In this document: one piece after another, positions 31,864 to 40,541 of the stretch
Layout: each line of letters starts with the position of its first letter
Numbering within the stretch: position 1 is the stretch's first letter
NCBI GenBank assembly: GCA_965194375.1
Contig: OZ239428.1
Length of the DNA: 64,000 nt
Origin: Tabrizicola_A aquatica
GTDB lineage: Bacteria > Pseudomonadota > Alphaproteobacteria > Rhodobacterales > Rhodobacteraceae
Reading direction: 5' to 3' (one strand)
The notes under the pieces: generated by a model
What the model saw: only the letters and a program-made list of their open reading frames with translations
What the model was told of the DNA's origin: nothing
Database searches by the model: none
Position numbers and translations under genes: made by a program

Positions 31864-33417
31864 ATGATCGGCAAGGCTACGACGCACCTTCTGGGGCAGT
31901 ACGTTCGCAATTTCGCTATTGTGATGGCAGTGGGCCTGTTGGGCGCCTGCGGGGGCATGCAGCCCGCTGGGGCCGCGCCCTATTCGGCTCATGTGATGGA
32001 TGCCCGCACCGGCGAGACGCTGTATTCGGACAATTCCGAAACGCGGTTGCACCCGGCCTCACTCACCAAAATGATGACGCTTTACATCGCGTTTGAAGAG
32101 ATTGAGCGCGGTCGTCTGTCGCTGGATACGATGGTGACGGTGTCGAAATATGCTGCTGCACAACCGCCGTCGCGGTTGGGTTTGAAGGCGGGGCAGAAGA
32201 TTCAACTGCGCTATCTGATCCGCGCTGCAGCCGTGAAATCAGCCAATGACGCGGCCGCCGCGATCGGCGACCATATCGGCGGAAACCATGAAAAGTTTGC
32301 CGCCCGCATGACCAAGACGGCGCGCGCTTTGGGCATGAAGGACACCACGTTCAAGAATGCCCATGGTCTGACGGCCAAGGGCCATCTGTCCACCAGCCGC
32401 GATATGTCGGTTCTGGGGCGGCATCTGTTTTATGATTTCCCCCAGTATTACAACATCTTCTCGCGCCGCTCGACCGATGCGGGGCTTGCGCAGGTCAACA
32501 ACACCAACCGTCGGTTTCTGGACGCCTACAAGGGCGCAGATGGCATCAAGACCGGCTACACCGACGCGGCGGGCTTTAACCTGACCGGCAGCGCCGAACG
32601 TGGCGGCGTGCGGATCATTGCCACCGTGTTCGGCGGCAAATCGACCGCTGACCGCAATGCGAAGATGGCCGATCTTCTTGATATGGGTTTCCGCAAGGCG
32701 GGCAAGAATGTGCAGGAACAGCCGCCGACCAAGATTGCCCCAGCCGATGATGAAGCCCTGATGGCCGCCAACAGCGCCGATGAGGCCTTGCCAGAAGTTG
32801 AGGGCGGCGCGGCTAAGACCATTCGGCTTCAGTTGGCCGTAAAGACCTCACTGCGGCCGCAGGCGCGGCCCGAATATGGGGAGGCGGCCGAAGAGGTTGT
32901 GGCCTCTATGCAAGACAGCATTGCGGGGGCCTTGGCCGAAGCGGCAGGCGCGCCACCGCCGGCTGACAGTCTGGAAGGCCAAGCCGTGGCATTGTCGGTC
33001 ACCGCAGCACCGGCCGTGACATCCAATGTGGCTTTGGTGGCGATGGCCCCACGCCCCGAGAAGCGCGCGGCGCCGATTTATGACACCACAGCGGAATTGG
33101 CCGTCGCCGAGGCCGAGCAGGTGGCGGCGAACGAGGTCGTGACGTTGTCCACCTCGGGTGGGCGGCATTACGGGGTGATGATCGGGCAGTTCAACAGCCA
33201 CAATGAGGCAGATCGGTTCCTGACCAAGACCGTGCTCGCCGAGGGTCCGACCTTGGGCCATGGGCTGCGAAAGGTCGTACATGGCAATCAGGGCTATACT
33301 GGCAATGTGCTGGGCCTGACCCAGCGCGAGGCCGATCTGGCCTGCGCGCGGCTGCAGTCCAAGGGTGTGCAGTGCTTTACGATGGGCGCGCCAGAAGAAG
33401 TGCTGAACGGCGGCTGA
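31864..33417 (+). CDS. D-alanyl-D-alanine carboxypeptidase with SPOR domain
   Basis: 517 residues. Secretion signal at residues 10-38 with a possible lipobox (LGAC, Cys29). Peptidase S11 (PBP5-like) catalytic domain: SLTK (nucleophile Ser66, Lys69), SAN (126-128), KTG (229-231). A long Ala/Pro/Glu-rich linker (about 300-430) leads to a C-terminal SPOR domain (RHYGVMIGQFNSHNEADR to the end), which binds denuded peptidoglycan at the septum. It trims the terminal D-Ala of stem peptides in the periplasm. Confidence 0.93.
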   Translation: MIGKATTHLLGQYVRNFAIVMAVGLLGACGGMQPAGAAPYSAHVMDARTGETLYSDNSETRLHPASLTKMMTLYIAFEEIERGRLSLDTMVTVSKYAAAQPPSRLGLKAGQKIQLRYLIRAAAVKSANDAAAAIGDHIGGNHEKFAARMTKTARALGMKDTTFKNAHGLTAKGHLSTSRDMSVLGRHLFYDFPQYYNIFSRRSTDAGLAQVNNTNRRFLDAYKGADGIKTGYTDAAGFNLTGSAERGGVRIIATVFGGKSTADRNAKMADLLDMGFRKAGKNVQEQPPTKIAPADDEALMAANSADEALPEVEGGAAKTIRLQLAVKTSLRPQARPEYGEAAEEVVASMQDSIAGALAEAAGAPPPADSLEGQAVALSVTAAPAVTSNVALVAMAPRPEKRAAPIYDTTAELAVAEAEQVAANEVVTLSTSGGRHYGVMIGQFNSHNEADRFLTKTVLAEGPTLGHGLRKVVHGNQGYTGNVLGLTQREADLACARLQSKGVQCFTMGAPEEVLNGG

Positions 33418-33494
33418 GCCTAACGGTTTTGCCAAGCAAACGGGGGCGCTTCGCCCCCCGCGCGGGTTTGAGGACCAAACCCGCTTCCCCCCGA

Positions 33495-33516
33495 GAGTAG
33501 TTCCAAAGGCGCAAAA
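33495..33516 (+). repeat. Dispersed gene-end motif, copy 3
   Basis: GAGTAGTTCCAAAGGCGCAA, just downstream of both the carboxypeptidase gene and the convergent tsaC gene. One base differs in the GAGTATTT block. Confidence 0.5.
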
Positions 33517-33518
33517 CC

Positions 33519-34493
33519 TTAGGCCGAACCGTCCGATGGCCGGGGGGCTGCGGCGCGTGACAGCCGGTCATTGATGGCGCGGCCTAAGCCGTGGTCGGGG
33601 ATCGGCGCGGCGGTGATGCGGCCACGGGGCCCTGCAAGCCGGTCGGCTTCGCGCAGGCTGTGAAACAGGTTGGCCGCCGCCTCAGTCAAATCGCCCGAAG
33701 GCGACAGGTTCAGCATGGCGCGGGCGATCCCTTCGGGGCTGGGGCCAAAGCCAAGATGCACCGCATCTGGCTCCGGCCCGCAGTTAAGCTGCAAGGGCGC
33801 GGCGGGGGCATAGTGGCTGGCCAGTTGGCCCGGTGCGGTGAGCGGATCACCGGCTTGGTGCAGCGCGACAGGGCCGATCAGCGCCTCGATCTGTTCCAGC
33901 GCGATGCCACCGGGGCGCAAGAGGGTTGCAGGACCAGTCAGTCCGAGGATCGTAGATTCCACCCCCACCGCGCAGGGCCCGCCGTCAAGGATCGCGCCGA
34001 TGCGGCCCGAAAGCCCTTGCGCCACATGCTCGGCGCGGGTGGGCGAGACCTTACCAGAGGGGTTGGCTGAGGGAGCCGCCAAGGGGCCGCCAAAGGCGCG
34101 GATCAGCGCAAGGGCCACCGGATGGGCCGGGATGCGGATGGCAACGCTGTCAAGCTCTGCCGTGACGAGCGGTGAGAGGCCTACCCCCTCACGCAAGGGC
34201 AGCACCAAGGTCAGAGGGCCGGGCCAGAAGGCCTGAGCCAGCGTGCGGGCGCGCGCGTCGAACACGGCGAAGGTCTCGGCCATGGCCAGATCGGCGACAT
34301 GTACGATGAGAGGGTTAAAGCGCGGGCGGCCCTTGGCCTCATAGATCCCGGCCACCGCCCGGTTGTTTTGCGCATCGCCCCCAAGCCCGTAGACCGTTTC
34401 GGTCGGAAAGGCGACAAGCCCGCCGTCGCGCAGCATCTGCGCGGCGCGGGCAAGGCCCGAGGCGTCGGGCAAAAGGGGTTCGGTCAGGGTCAT
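33519..34493 (-). CDS. L-threonylcarbamoyladenylate synthase (Sua5/TsaC)
   Basis: 324 residues: YrdC-type catalytic domain (LVAFPTETVYGLGGDA, KGRPRFNPLIVHV, SANPSGKVSPT) and a C-terminal Sua5 extension, so it is the long form. It makes the threonylcarbamoyl-AMP used for the t6A37 modification of tRNAs that read ANN codons. The ATG at 34493 starts MTLTEPLLPD; longer in-frame extension upstream has no family character. Confidence 0.93.
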   Translation of the reverse strand: MTLTEPLLPDASGLARAAQMLRDGGLVAFPTETVYGLGGDAQNNRAVAGIYEAKGRPRFNPLIVHVADLAMAETFAVFDARARTLAQAFWPGPLTLVLPLREGVGLSPLVTAELDSVAIRIPAHPVALALIRAFGGPLAAPSANPSGKVSPTRAEHVAQGLSGRIGAILDGGPCAVGVESTILGLTGPATLLRPGGIALEQIEALIGPVALHQAGDPLTAPGQLASHYAPAAPLQLNCGPEPDAVHLGFGPSPEGIARAMLNLSPSGDLTEAAANLFHSLREADRLAGPRGRITAAPIPDHGLGRAINDRLSRAAAPRPSDGSA

Positions 34494-34607
34494 GCGTGAC
34501 GCAGCGTTGGGGTTGCGGGGGTGGCCCAAGGGGCTAGGGTATGCCCATGGGCCATACCCGGCCCCACGCCATTTGCCAAGAAGCCGCCAGACCCGACCGA
34601 GGTTTTC

Positions 34608-36308
34608 ATGCCCTACCGCGCCCCCCTGACCGAATTGCGCTTTGTGCTGGATCATGTGGCAGGCTTTGCCCAAGTGGCCGCAACGCCGCGCTTTGCCGAG
34701 GCCAGCCCCGAAACCGTGGCCGCCGTTCTGGCTGAGGCCGGGCGGCTGAGCGAAGAGACGTTGGCGCCGTTGAACCGGGTGGGCGATACCCATCCGGCGC
34801 GTCTGGAAAACGGAGTGGTGCGCACCTCGCCCGGCTTTGCCGAAGGATATCGCGCCATCACCGCAGGCGGTTGGGTGGGGATCGCAGCCAGCCCAGCCTA
34901 TGGCGGCATGGGTCTGCCGATGGCGCTGACATCCTGTGTCAATGAAATGCTTGGGTCGGCCTGCCTTGCGCTGCAGATGAACCCTTTGATGACCCAAGGC
35001 CAGATCGAAGCCTTGGAGCATCATGCCAGCGACGAGATCAAGGCGCTTTACATCCCCAAGCTGATTTCCGGTGACTGGTGCGCGACGATGAACCTGACCG
35101 AGCCGCAGGCGGGCAGCGATGTGGGAGCCTTGCGCACCAAGGCCGAGCCTTTGGCGGATGGCACCTATGCGATCACCGGGCAGAAGATTTACATCTCATG
35201 GGCCGACAATGATTTCACCGAAAACGTCTGCCATCTGGTATTGGCGCGGCTGCCGGACGCGGCGGAAGGGTCGCGCGGGATCAGCCTCTTCATGGTGCCA
35301 AAGGTCATTCCCGCCGCGGACGGGACCTTGGGCGCGCGCAACGGCGTGAAGGTCGTCAGCCTTGAGCATAAGCTGGGGCTGAACGGCTCTCCCACGGCGG
35401 TGATGCAGTATGAGGGCGCCAAGGGCTGGCTTGTGGGTGCGCCACACAAGGGGTTGGCCGCCATGTTCACCATGATGAACAACGCAAGGTTGGGCGTTGG
35501 AGTGCAGGGCGTCTCGATTGCCGAGGCCGCGTTTCAGCAGGCGCTGGCCTATGCGATGGAGCGCAAGCAGGGCCGCACGCCCTTTGGGCAGGGGGCGATC
35601 GTTGACCATGCCGATGTGCGCCGCATGCTGGCCGAGATGAAGGCCGAGACCTTTGCCGCTCGTGCCATTGCGCTGGCCTGTGCCGTGGCCATCGACATGG
35701 GAACCGCCACGGGCGAGGCTGGATGGCTGGCCCGCGCGGGGTTTCTGACGCCGATTGCCAAGGCTTACGGCACCGATGTGGGCAATCTGGTGGCGCAGAT
35801 GGGCGTGCAGGTGCATGGCGGCATGGGGTTCATCGAAGACACGGGTGCAGCGCAGTTTCTGCGCGACGTGCGGGTGACGACGATTTATGAGGGCACCAAC
35901 GGCATTCAGGCGATGGATCTGGTGGGGCGTAAGATGATGGACGGGGGCGAGGCAGCGCTTCGGCTGATCGACGAGATCGAGGCCGGGGCTGAGGCGGCGC
36001 GCAGCCTGTGGCCCGATCTGGCGACGCCGGTCTGGAACGCCGCCGAGGCGCTGCGCGAGGGGACGGAGCTTTTGCTCGCCCAATCGCCTGAGGACCGCAA
36101 CGCCGGGGCCGTGCCCTATCTGACCGCCTTTGCGCGGGTCTTGGGCGGACATTTCCACTTGAAGGCCGCGATGGCCGAGGCGGCGCGCGCCGATCTCGCC
36201 CGGGTCTATATCCGCCGTCTGATGCCCGATCATGCGGCGCATCTGGCGCAGTTGCGCGAAGGGGCCGCCGGGCTTTACGCGCTGACACCGCAGGCGTTGC
36301 AGGCGTGA
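34608..36308 (+). CDS. Acyl-CoA dehydrogenase, long C-terminal (DmdC-like) group
   Basis: 566 residues, longer than a short-chain ACAD and with the N-terminus MPYRAPLTELRFVLDHV and C-terminal extension seen in the FadE5/DmdC-like group. FAD/substrate blocks MNLTEPQAGSDVG and ARLGVGVQGV are present; the catalytic Glu is in YEGTNGIQAMDL. It oxidises an acyl-CoA to the 2-enoyl-CoA and passes electrons to ETF, hence to EtfQO (gene at 43978). Exact substrate (e.g. methylmercaptopropionyl-CoA) is not decided by sequence. Confidence 0.87.
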   Translation: MPYRAPLTELRFVLDHVAGFAQVAATPRFAEASPETVAAVLAEAGRLSEETLAPLNRVGDTHPARLENGVVRTSPGFAEGYRAITAGGWVGIAASPAYGGMGLPMALTSCVNEMLGSACLALQMNPLMTQGQIEALEHHASDEIKALYIPKLISGDWCATMNLTEPQAGSDVGALRTKAEPLADGTYAITGQKIYISWADNDFTENVCHLVLARLPDAAEGSRGISLFMVPKVIPAADGTLGARNGVKVVSLEHKLGLNGSPTAVMQYEGAKGWLVGAPHKGLAAMFTMMNNARLGVGVQGVSIAEAAFQQALAYAMERKQGRTPFGQGAIVDHADVRRMLAEMKAETFAARAIALACAVAIDMGTATGEAGWLARAGFLTPIAKAYGTDVGNLVAQMGVQVHGGMGFIEDTGAAQFLRDVRVTTIYEGTNGIQAMDLVGRKMMDGGEAALRLIDEIEAGAEAARSLWPDLATPVWNAAEALREGTELLLAQSPEDRNAGAVPYLTAFARVLGGHFHLKAAMAEAARADLARVYIRRLMPDHAAHLAQLREGAAGLYALTPQALQA

Positions 36309-37327
36309 GTTTGCGTTTTCCGTTCGAGACCCCGCCCGACCCCGGCGCGGCGGTAGAGGTGGCCGAGGGTGTCTTGTGGCTGCGCCTGCCGCTGCCGATG
36401 GCCTTGGACCGTGTGAATGTCTATGCGCTGGCCGATGCCGATGGCTGGACGCTGATCGACACCGGCATGAACAGCCGCAAAACCCGCGACATCTGGGAGG
36501 CTGCTTTGGCCGGCCCCCTTGCGGGCAAGACGGTGGCGCGGGTGCTGCTGACGCATCATCATCCCGATCATGTCGGCCTTGTGGGCTGGTTTCAGGACCG
36601 CGGGGCCGAGCTTTTGACCACCCGCACCGCCTGGCTTTATGCGCGGATGCTGACCTTGGACGTGCAGGACCGGCCTTCGGCGCAGTCGATGCAATTCTAC
36701 ACCCGCGCGGGGATGACCCCGGAGATGCTGACCAAACGGGCGACTGAGCGACCCTTCAACTTTGCCGATGTGGTGGCGCCGATGCCCTTGGGCTTCACCC
36801 GGGTTGAGGAGGGCGAGACCCTGACGCTGGCCGGGCGGCGCTGGCGGGTTCGGCTGGGCCAGGGCCATGCGCCAGACCACATCACGCTGTGGAGCGAGGT
36901 GGACGAGTTGGTGATCGGCGGCGATCAGCTTTTGCCCGGCATTTCACCCAATATCGGGGTCTATCCGACCGAGCCCGAGGCCGATCCCTTGACCGATTGG
37001 CTGGAGGCGACCGCGCGTTTTGTGCCCCATGCGCGCGACGATCAGCTGGTGCTGCCGGGCCATAAGCTGCCTTTCACGGGTCTGCCCTTTCGCTTGCAGC
37101 AGATGGCCGAGAATCACCATCAGGCTTTGGAGCGGTTGCTGGGCCACCTGCACGAACCCCAAACGGCGGCAGGGTGTTTTCCCGCGCTTTACAAGCGCCC
37201 GATCGGCGAGGGGGAATATGGGTTGGCGCTGGTTGAGGCGGTGGCGCATCTGAACTGCCTCTTGCGCCGCGGTCAGGTTTGCCGTTCGCTGCGCGCCGAT
37301 GGTGCTTGGCTTTGGCAGGCCGTGTAA
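36305..37327 (+). CDS. Metallo-beta-lactamase-fold hydrolase
   Basis: 340 residues, with the zinc motif THHHPDH (HxHxDH) near residue 86, a second His in GHAPDH, Asp in GGDQLLPG and His in LPGHKLPF, so a complete two-metal site. A C-terminal winged-helix-like part follows, as in the LACTB2/glyoxalase-II-like group. Starts at GTG overlapping the acyl-CoA dehydrogenase stop, so it may hydrolyse an acyl-CoA or hydroxyacyl thioester in that pathway. Substrate unknown. Confidence 0.87.
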   Translation: MSLRFPFETPPDPGAAVEVAEGVLWLRLPLPMALDRVNVYALADADGWTLIDTGMNSRKTRDIWEAALAGPLAGKTVARVLLTHHHPDHVGLVGWFQDRGAELLTTRTAWLYARMLTLDVQDRPSAQSMQFYTRAGMTPEMLTKRATERPFNFADVVAPMPLGFTRVEEGETLTLAGRRWRVRLGQGHAPDHITLWSEVDELVIGGDQLLPGISPNIGVYPTEPEADPLTDWLEATARFVPHARDDQLVLPGHKLPFTGLPFRLQQMAENHHQALERLLGHLHEPQTAAGCFPALYKRPIGEGEYGLALVEAVAHLNCLLRRGQVCRSLRADGAWLWQAV

Positions 37328-37376
37328 GGGGTGCGCCCTGCCCTGTAAGCCGGGCGGGTTGAGACAGGAGTGTCGG

Positions 37377-37859
37377 ATGACCAAGACCGATCCAGAGGCT
37401 GAGGCAAAGCTTGCAGAGGCCGTGCGCAAGGCCAGCGGGCTGCCTCAGCGGGGGCAGGACGAGACGGCACAGGCGGCGGCTGAGGTCGTAGCAGCCTTTG
37501 AGCCCGCGCTTTCCCCCGAGGACAAAAGCCCAGCACGCTGGGCCTATGAGCGGATGGTCCAGTATATCCGCAACTTTGAAGCGCAGTTAAACGCCAATGA
37601 AGAGGTAGCGATGGGCTTTGCCGGATCAGATGCCGGTGTCGTCAGCATCGAGGGCTTGGGCTATTACGACCCTGATATCCTGACCTTTTATGGCCGCGAC
37701 GAAGAGGGGATGAAAACCCAGCTGGTGCAGCATGTCACGCAGCTTTCGGTGATCTTGCGCGCGGTGCCAAAGGTGGCGCCGGAAATCCCGGCGCGGCGGA
37801 TCGGTTTTCACCTCGCGCCCGGCTGGACAGGGGGCGAGGCAGGGGACGGGTCGGCCTAA
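37377..37859 (+). CDS. DUF6173-like conserved protein
   Basis: 160 residues, soluble, with no motif of known chemistry. It has a helical N-terminus (DPEAEAKLAEAVRKASG), then SPARWAYERMVQYIRNFEAQL and GFAGSDAGVVSIEGLGYYDPDILTFYG. The pattern matches a family widespread in Rhodobacteraceae (DUF6173, by recollection). Start supported by CAGGAG. It follows the MBL gene by 49 bases. Confidence 0.7.
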   Translation: MTKTDPEAEAKLAEAVRKASGLPQRGQDETAQAAAEVVAAFEPALSPEDKSPARWAYERMVQYIRNFEAQLNANEEVAMGFAGSDAGVVSIEGLGYYDPDILTFYGRDEEGMKTQLVQHVTQLSVILRAVPKVAPEIPARRIGFHLAPGWTGGEAGDGSA

Positions 37860-37996
37860 GCAGCGGCCTTGCGCTCGGGCTGCCGTGGCGGCCCTGCCGC
37901 TGCAACGGACGAAACCATTCTGCGGCCACCTGCCCCCGTGACAGCGCCCGGTGAATCGGCTAAAGGCTGGCAAACGCGATACGAAGGAGCTTTCAA

Positions 37997-38131
37997 ATGG
38001 CCGAACACAAACATGGTTCGATGGACATCCGCGATCATGAAAAGACCTTTGCGGGCTTTATCAAGCTCGCTATGTGGACCGCCGGCATCGCGATTGGCGT
38101 TCTGATTTTCATGGCGCTTGTGAACGCCTGA
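37997..38131 (+). CDS. aa3-type cytochrome c oxidase subunit IV
   Basis: A 44-residue protein: MAEHKHGSMDIRDHEKTF then one membrane helix (GFIKLAMWTAGIAIGVLIF). This is the short subunit IV of alphaproteobacterial aa3 oxidase, recognisable by the HGSMDIRDHEKTFxGF block. AAGGAG precedes the ATG. It lies away from the main cox genes, as is common. Confidence 0.92.
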   Translation: MAEHKHGSMDIRDHEKTFAGFIKLAMWTAGIAIGVLIFMALVNA

Positions 38132-38176
38132 TCGGTTTAACGTTCTTCGTCGCCCGCCAGAATTGGACCTGCCGCC

Positions 38177-38818
38177 ATGCTGCGCCTCTCATTTGCTTTT
38201 GTGGCGCTGGTTGCCTTGACTGCCTGTGGCGCGGGCGGGACGAGTTCGGCGCCGAATGCCTCGGACAGTGCCATTCTTGCGGCGCGTTATGTCGATGACA
38301 GCCAGCCCTCGGTGACGCTGTTCACGGTGGTGAACAACCAAAGCGGATCTGGCGCCCATTCGGGGCTTTTGGTCAACGGATCAGAGCGCGTGCTCTTTGA
38401 TCCCGCGGGCAGCTTCAACCACCCCCGGCTGCCTGAACGCGGCGATATGCACCATGGCATGTCCGACCCGATGGTGGCCTTCTACATCGATTATCATGCG
38501 CGTGAGACCTATCGGGTGATCGAACAGAAGCTGTCCGTATCGCCCCAAGTGGCCGAAATGGTGCTCGCCCGCGCCAAGGCCCGCGGCGCCGTGCCGAAGG
38601 CGCATTGCGCCAATTCAATCTCGGCCATCTTGCGCGATGTGCCGGGGTTCGAAAGCCTAGGGGTGACCTACTTCCCCAATCGGCTGGCCGACCAGTTTGG
38701 CGAATTGCCCGGTGTGATGACCCGCGTCATCACCGATGACGATGCCGATGATAACCACGGGGTCTTGCTGATTGATCCCGTCGAAGTCGCGGCGACGATC
38801 AACATTAACGGGAACTAA
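38177..38818 (+). CDS. Predicted lipoprotein, possible permuted papain-fold hydrolase
   Basis: 213 residues with a lipoprotein signal; lipobox LTAC, lipidated Cys17. The mature part has a His in GSGAHSGLLV (His61), a beta-strand region around VLFDPAGSF, and a later HCANSIS (Cys144). A His before a Cys in this order, with H-S-G-L and C-x-N-S contexts, is how circularly permuted NlpC/P60 (YiiX-like) cysteine hydrolases look. That is inference; no family is claimed. It stands between cox subunit IV and azlD. Confidence 0.75.
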   Translation: MLRLSFAFVALVALTACGAGGTSSAPNASDSAILAARYVDDSQPSVTLFTVVNNQSGSGAHSGLLVNGSERVLFDPAGSFNHPRLPERGDMHHGMSDPMVAFYIDYHARETYRVIEQKLSVSPQVAEMVLARAKARGAVPKAHCANSISAILRDVPGFESLGVTYFPNRLADQFGELPGVMTRVITDDDADDNHGVLLIDPVEVAATININGN

Positions 38819-38833
38819 GCCCGGCGGTCCGGC

Positions 38834-39166
38834 TTAGGCCACGCCCAGCACCACCGGTAAGAGATAAAACGTCACCCCGCCCGCGCCGATGGCGGCAATC
38901 ATGTTGCGGGTCAGCACACCTGCCAGAACCGTCACCGCAATAGCACCAAGGCGCACGGGATCCAGCGCGCCTGCCGTGGCGGGCGGCCAGAGGACGGCCG
39001 GGGCCACCAGCGCCGGCAGCACCGCCACCGCCGTGTAGCGCAACGACCGCACCAGCCAAAGCGGCAGCGGCCGGTTGCCGAGAAGCCCCAGAAACGACAG
39101 CCGGATCAGATAGGTGCCGATGCCAAGCACCACGACCACCAGCCAAAAGGTCGGACGGTCGATCAT
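38834..39166 (-). CDS. azlD: AzlD-family branched-chain amino acid exporter subunit
   Basis: 110 residues, four membrane helices, with the AzlD-like start FWLVVVVLGIGTYLIRLSF and RYTAVAVLPALVAP. AzlC and AzlD together export branched-chain amino acids. Its ATG overlaps the azlC stop (ATGA). The longer open frame upstream is not family-like. Confidence 0.9.
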   Translation of the reverse strand: MIDRPTFWLVVVVLGIGTYLIRLSFLGLLGNRPLPLWLVRSLRYTAVAVLPALVAPAVLWPPATAGALDPVRLGAIAVTVLAGVLTRNMIAAIGAGGVTFYLLPVVLGVA

Positions 39167-39873
39167 GCCCGATCCCTCCACGCTTCGGTGATCGCCCCGG
39201 CCGCCATGCCCACCGCCGCGCCGACCAAAAGCCCAGTGCCGTAAGGCATGGCCCAGAGCATCAGCGTCACCCCAACCGACACCGCCATGGCCACCGCATG
39301 CGGCAATGTGGTCAGCATGGCCGCGGTCATCCCGACAAAGGTGATGGGCATCGCGAAATCGAGCCCCCATGTGTCTGGCACCGCGCGGCCCAGATGCGCG
39401 CCGACAGCCGTTGAGATGTTCCAGATCGCGGTGATCGGCGTGACGGTGCCGAAGAAATAGGCCACCTTCTCAGCCACCGTTAGGCTGCGGTTCTTTTCAA
39501 ACTCGGCCAGCGACAGGGCAAAGCTTTGGTCCACAAGGAAATAGGCGATGAGGGCGCGGATCCCAAAGGGCGCAGCCCCCAGATGCGGGGTCAGTGCGAC
39601 CGAATACATCATCATCCGCAGGTTCACCGCAAGGCCAGTGGCCAAGATCACCAAGACCGGCGCCTGATCCTGCATCAGTTGCAGGGCAGCAAGTTGGCTG
39701 GCCCCGGCAAAGACCGCGACGGAAAAAATCTGCGTCTCCCAAGGACCAAGCCCGGCCTCGGCCGACAGCACGCCAAAGAGCATCGCGAAAGGCACGATAA
39801 CCACAAAGAAAGGCAGCGCGTGGGCGGCACCTTTGTAAAACGCCTTGCGGGTCTGAGATGTGGGTCTGGGCAA
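39163..39873 (-). CDS. azlC: AzlC-family branched-chain amino acid permease
   Basis: 236 residues from a TTG at 39873, six or so membrane helices, with AzlC signatures LPFFVVIVPFAMLFGVL, FAGASQLAALQLM and NLRMMMYS. No ATG exists between the body of the protein and the divergent mobA start; the far upstream ATG at 40317 would run through mobA, so TTG is the best choice. Partner of AzlD. Confidence 0.87.
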   Translation of the reverse strand: MPRPTSQTRKAFYKGAAHALPFFVVIVPFAMLFGVLSAEAGLGPWETQIFSVAVFAGASQLAALQLMQDQAPVLVILATGLAVNLRMMMYSVALTPHLGAAPFGIRALIAYFLVDQSFALSLAEFEKNRSLTVAEKVAYFFGTVTPITAIWNISTAVGAHLGRAVPDTWGLDFAMPITFVGMTAAMLTTLPHAVAMAVSVGVTLMLWAMPYGTGLLVGAAVGMAAGAITEAWRDRA

Positions 39874-39944
39874 TCCGGGGGCAATCCGCTTGTCGAACGC
39901 GTGCCTTGGGCTTACGGCTTTCGTAAGCGAAGGGAAAGGGCCGG

Positions 39945-40541
39945 ATGCGGATCTTTGGGGTGATCCTTGCGGGCGGACAGGGCCAGCGCATGGGCGGGGT
40001 GGACAAGGCGATGGAGCCTTTGGCCGGTGCGCCCTTGCTTGCCCATGTGATCGCGCGGCTGGAGCCGCAGGTGGAACGGCTGGCGCTCTCGGCCAATGGT
40101 GATGCCGCGCGCTTTGCGCGTTTTGGCCTGCCGGTGCTGCCTGATGGGCCGGGTGCGGGCCCTTTGGCCGGGGTTCTGGCGGCGCTGCGGTGGGCCGCAC
40201 CTTTGGGCGCGACGGCGATTTTGTCGGCCCCGGTGGATGGCCCCTTCCTGCCCGGTGATCTGTGCCCGCGCCTGTGTCTGGCGGCCGAAAGTGCCCCAGA
40301 GGGACTGGCCGTGGCACAGGCGGGCGGACGGTTGCATCCGACCTTTGCGCTCTGGCCCGTGGAACTGGCCGAGCCTCTGGCCGCGTTTCTGATGTCTGGT
40401 GCCAAGCCCAAGGTGATGGATTTCGTAGCCGCCCATGGCGCGACCGAGGCGCGCTTTGCCGAAGGATCAGGGTTCGACAACCTCAACACGCCCGAGGATC
40501 TGGCGCGCGCCGAGGCCATCTTGCGCGGGTCCGCCGGATGA
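39945..40541 (+). CDS. mobA: Molybdenum cofactor guanylyltransferase
   Basis: 198 residues, nucleotidyltransferase fold: GVILAGGQGQRMGGVDKAM at the start, LPDGPGAGPLAGVLAA, the metal-binding SAPVDGPFLP and FDNLNTPEDL at the end. It transfers GMP to molybdopterin to give MGD for DMSO-reductase-family enzymes. Overlaps the next gene (ATGA). Confidence 0.94.
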   Translation: MRIFGVILAGGQGQRMGGVDKAMEPLAGAPLLAHVIARLEPQVERLALSANGDAARFARFGLPVLPDGPGAGPLAGVLAALRWAAPLGATAILSAPVDGPFLPGDLCPRLCLAAESAPEGLAVAQAGGRLHPTFALWPVELAEPLAAFLMSGAKPKVMDFVAAHGATEARFAEGSGFDNLNTPEDLARAEAILRGSAG

